Under the pieces are notes generated by a model that was not told the origin of the DNA, ran no database searches, and worked only from the letters and a program-made list of their open reading frames with translations. DNA of 64,000 nt from Flavobacteriaceae bacterium F08102 (GTDB taxonomy: Bacteria > Bacteroidota > Bacteroidia > Flavobacteriales > Flavobacteriaceae). Positions 63,550 to 64,000 of the stretch are shown here, one piece after another. The translations under genes and the position numbers were made by a program. Location of the stretch: positions 44,765-108,764 of the forward strand of contig JALKAY010000007.1 of NCBI GenBank assembly GCA_023015935.1. The letters run 5' to 3'. The stretch's first letter is position 1; each line of letters begins with the position of its first letter.

Positions 63550-63862
63550 TTCAGCATGTTTTAAATACTGTTGACGATTTTGTTTAAGGTTAGTGGTGAT
63601 GTACAATCATAAGATTCACATTGGGCACCAAGCGTATTTTTGTTTAGTGTTTTTAATAGGGTCGAACTAAATAAGCGTTATAGTTCGTATTTGTGAAGCC
63701 GTAAACATACACTAAATATTGAAAAAATCATAAAAAACAATGGTCGTGTATACGTGGTTAATTGCTGATATGCAGTACCTGTAGTGACTTAATGCAAATT
63801 GTAATGTGCTTATTTAGATTCGTTTATACGTGCTGAAGTACGTTGCTTGTTGGTATCGATTT
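63550..63862. other. 313-base spacer before the insertion sequence
   Basis: AT-rich, no gene. It holds the 5' flank of the tandem GNAT gene and ends at the likely left end of the IS at 63863. A short TACGT-type inverted pair occurs near 63827-63842. Confidence 0.45.
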
Positions 63863-64000
63863 TGACCCGTCCTGAATAAAGGCTACATAATTTTAAACAT
63901 TATGTATAGAAATGACAAAGTAATTAGACGGTATTCAGAACCTTTTAAATTAAAAATTTTAGCCGAACTTACAACCGGAAAACACACTAAGAGTGAACTT
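63863..64000 (+). mobile_element. IS3-type insertion sequence, left end (partial)
   Basis: The element begins around TGACCCGTCCTGAATAAAGG (63863-63882) in a position typical of the TG-beginning left end of IS3 elements, and 39 bases later the transposase OrfA begins. It runs off the right edge, so its length, right end and target duplication cannot be seen. Confidence 0.7.
63902..64000 (+). CDS. IS3-family transposase OrfA (partial, 5' end)
   Basis: 33 codons from ATG at 63902 to the window edge: MYRNDKVIRRYSEPFKLKIL then AELTTGKHTKSEL. Tyr-Ser-Glu-Pro-Phe-Lys-Leu-Lys-Ile-Leu and Gly-Lys-His-Thr-Lys-Ser-Glu-Leu match the start of the helix-turn-helix of IS3-family OrfA proteins common in Bacteroidetes. 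OrfB, with the DDE catalytic core, would lie to the right. Too short to name the IS. Confidence 0.85.
   Translation, partial: MYRNDKVIRRYSEPFKLKILAELTTGKHTKSEL

Overview
The window is AT-rich chromosomal DNA from a member of the Bacteroidetes, most likely a marine or aquatic Flavobacteriaceae. The evidence is the gldK-L-M-N gliding/type IX secretion cluster at the left edge, flavobacterial gene order (rsfS-ftsH-LUD-cdsA-psd-acbp and pyrE/NUDIX), TAnnTTTG-type -7 promoter boxes, few purine-rich ribosome binding sites, and many TonB-dependent receptors and lipoproteins. No tRNA, rRNA, prophage, CRISPR array or replication origin was seen. Genus and species cannot be named from the sequence alone.

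Layout. 1-3.6 kb: the end of gldK, then gldL, gldM and gldN, closed by a strong terminator. 3.7-16 kb: core housekeeping genes, namely an FAD oxidoreductase, a DUF983 protein, an ABC-F ATPase, a GNAT enzyme, a seven-gene leftward block (rsfS, ftsH, LUD, cdsA, psd, acbp, YceI-like lipoprotein), birA, an SRPBCC protein, pyrE and a NUDIX hydrolase. 16-29 kb: a nucleoid-associated protein, an M14 peptidase, a SulP transporter, a striking 49-bp tandem repeat array, YfcC and CynX-like transporters, a GNAT-nitrilase fusion, a DUF4350 protein and a seven-helix membrane protein. 29-33 kb: a beta-propeller phytase lipoprotein directly behind a TonB-dependent receptor, probably a phytate/phosphate acquisition pair. 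33-46 kb: accessory genes with wide spacers, including a VOC protein, beta-barrel protein, W-rich repeat protein, class V aminotransferase, effector-binding protein, acyltransferase, FG-GAP lipoprotein, orphan AAA ATPase, a metallo-beta-lactamase/YHYH/EF-hand fusion and a small frameshifted secreted protein.

46-53 kb holds two metal/metalloid modules. The first is a TonB-dependent receptor divergent from a DtxR-family regulator, with an operator-like inverted repeat lying between the -33 and -7 boxes of the receptor promoter. The second is a leftward cysteine-rich operon: ArsR repressor, thioredoxin-like protein, OsmC, ArsP-like permease, ArsF-like and ArsG-like proteins. 53-64 kb is looser accessory DNA: a duplicated-domain lipoprotein, a decayed CocE/NonD hydrolase pseudogene, a TetR-DoxX-AhpD-like cluster with matching operator palindromes, then single metabolic and transport genes. 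The window ends inside an IS3-type transposase gene.

The best candidates for something not yet described are the 49-bp repeat array between convergent transporter genes, the DtxR/receptor operator architecture, the extended ArsR operon containing OsmC, the MBL-YHYH-EF-hand fusion, and the small secreted gene with a one-base frameshift in a homopolymer that the usual ORF calls miss.
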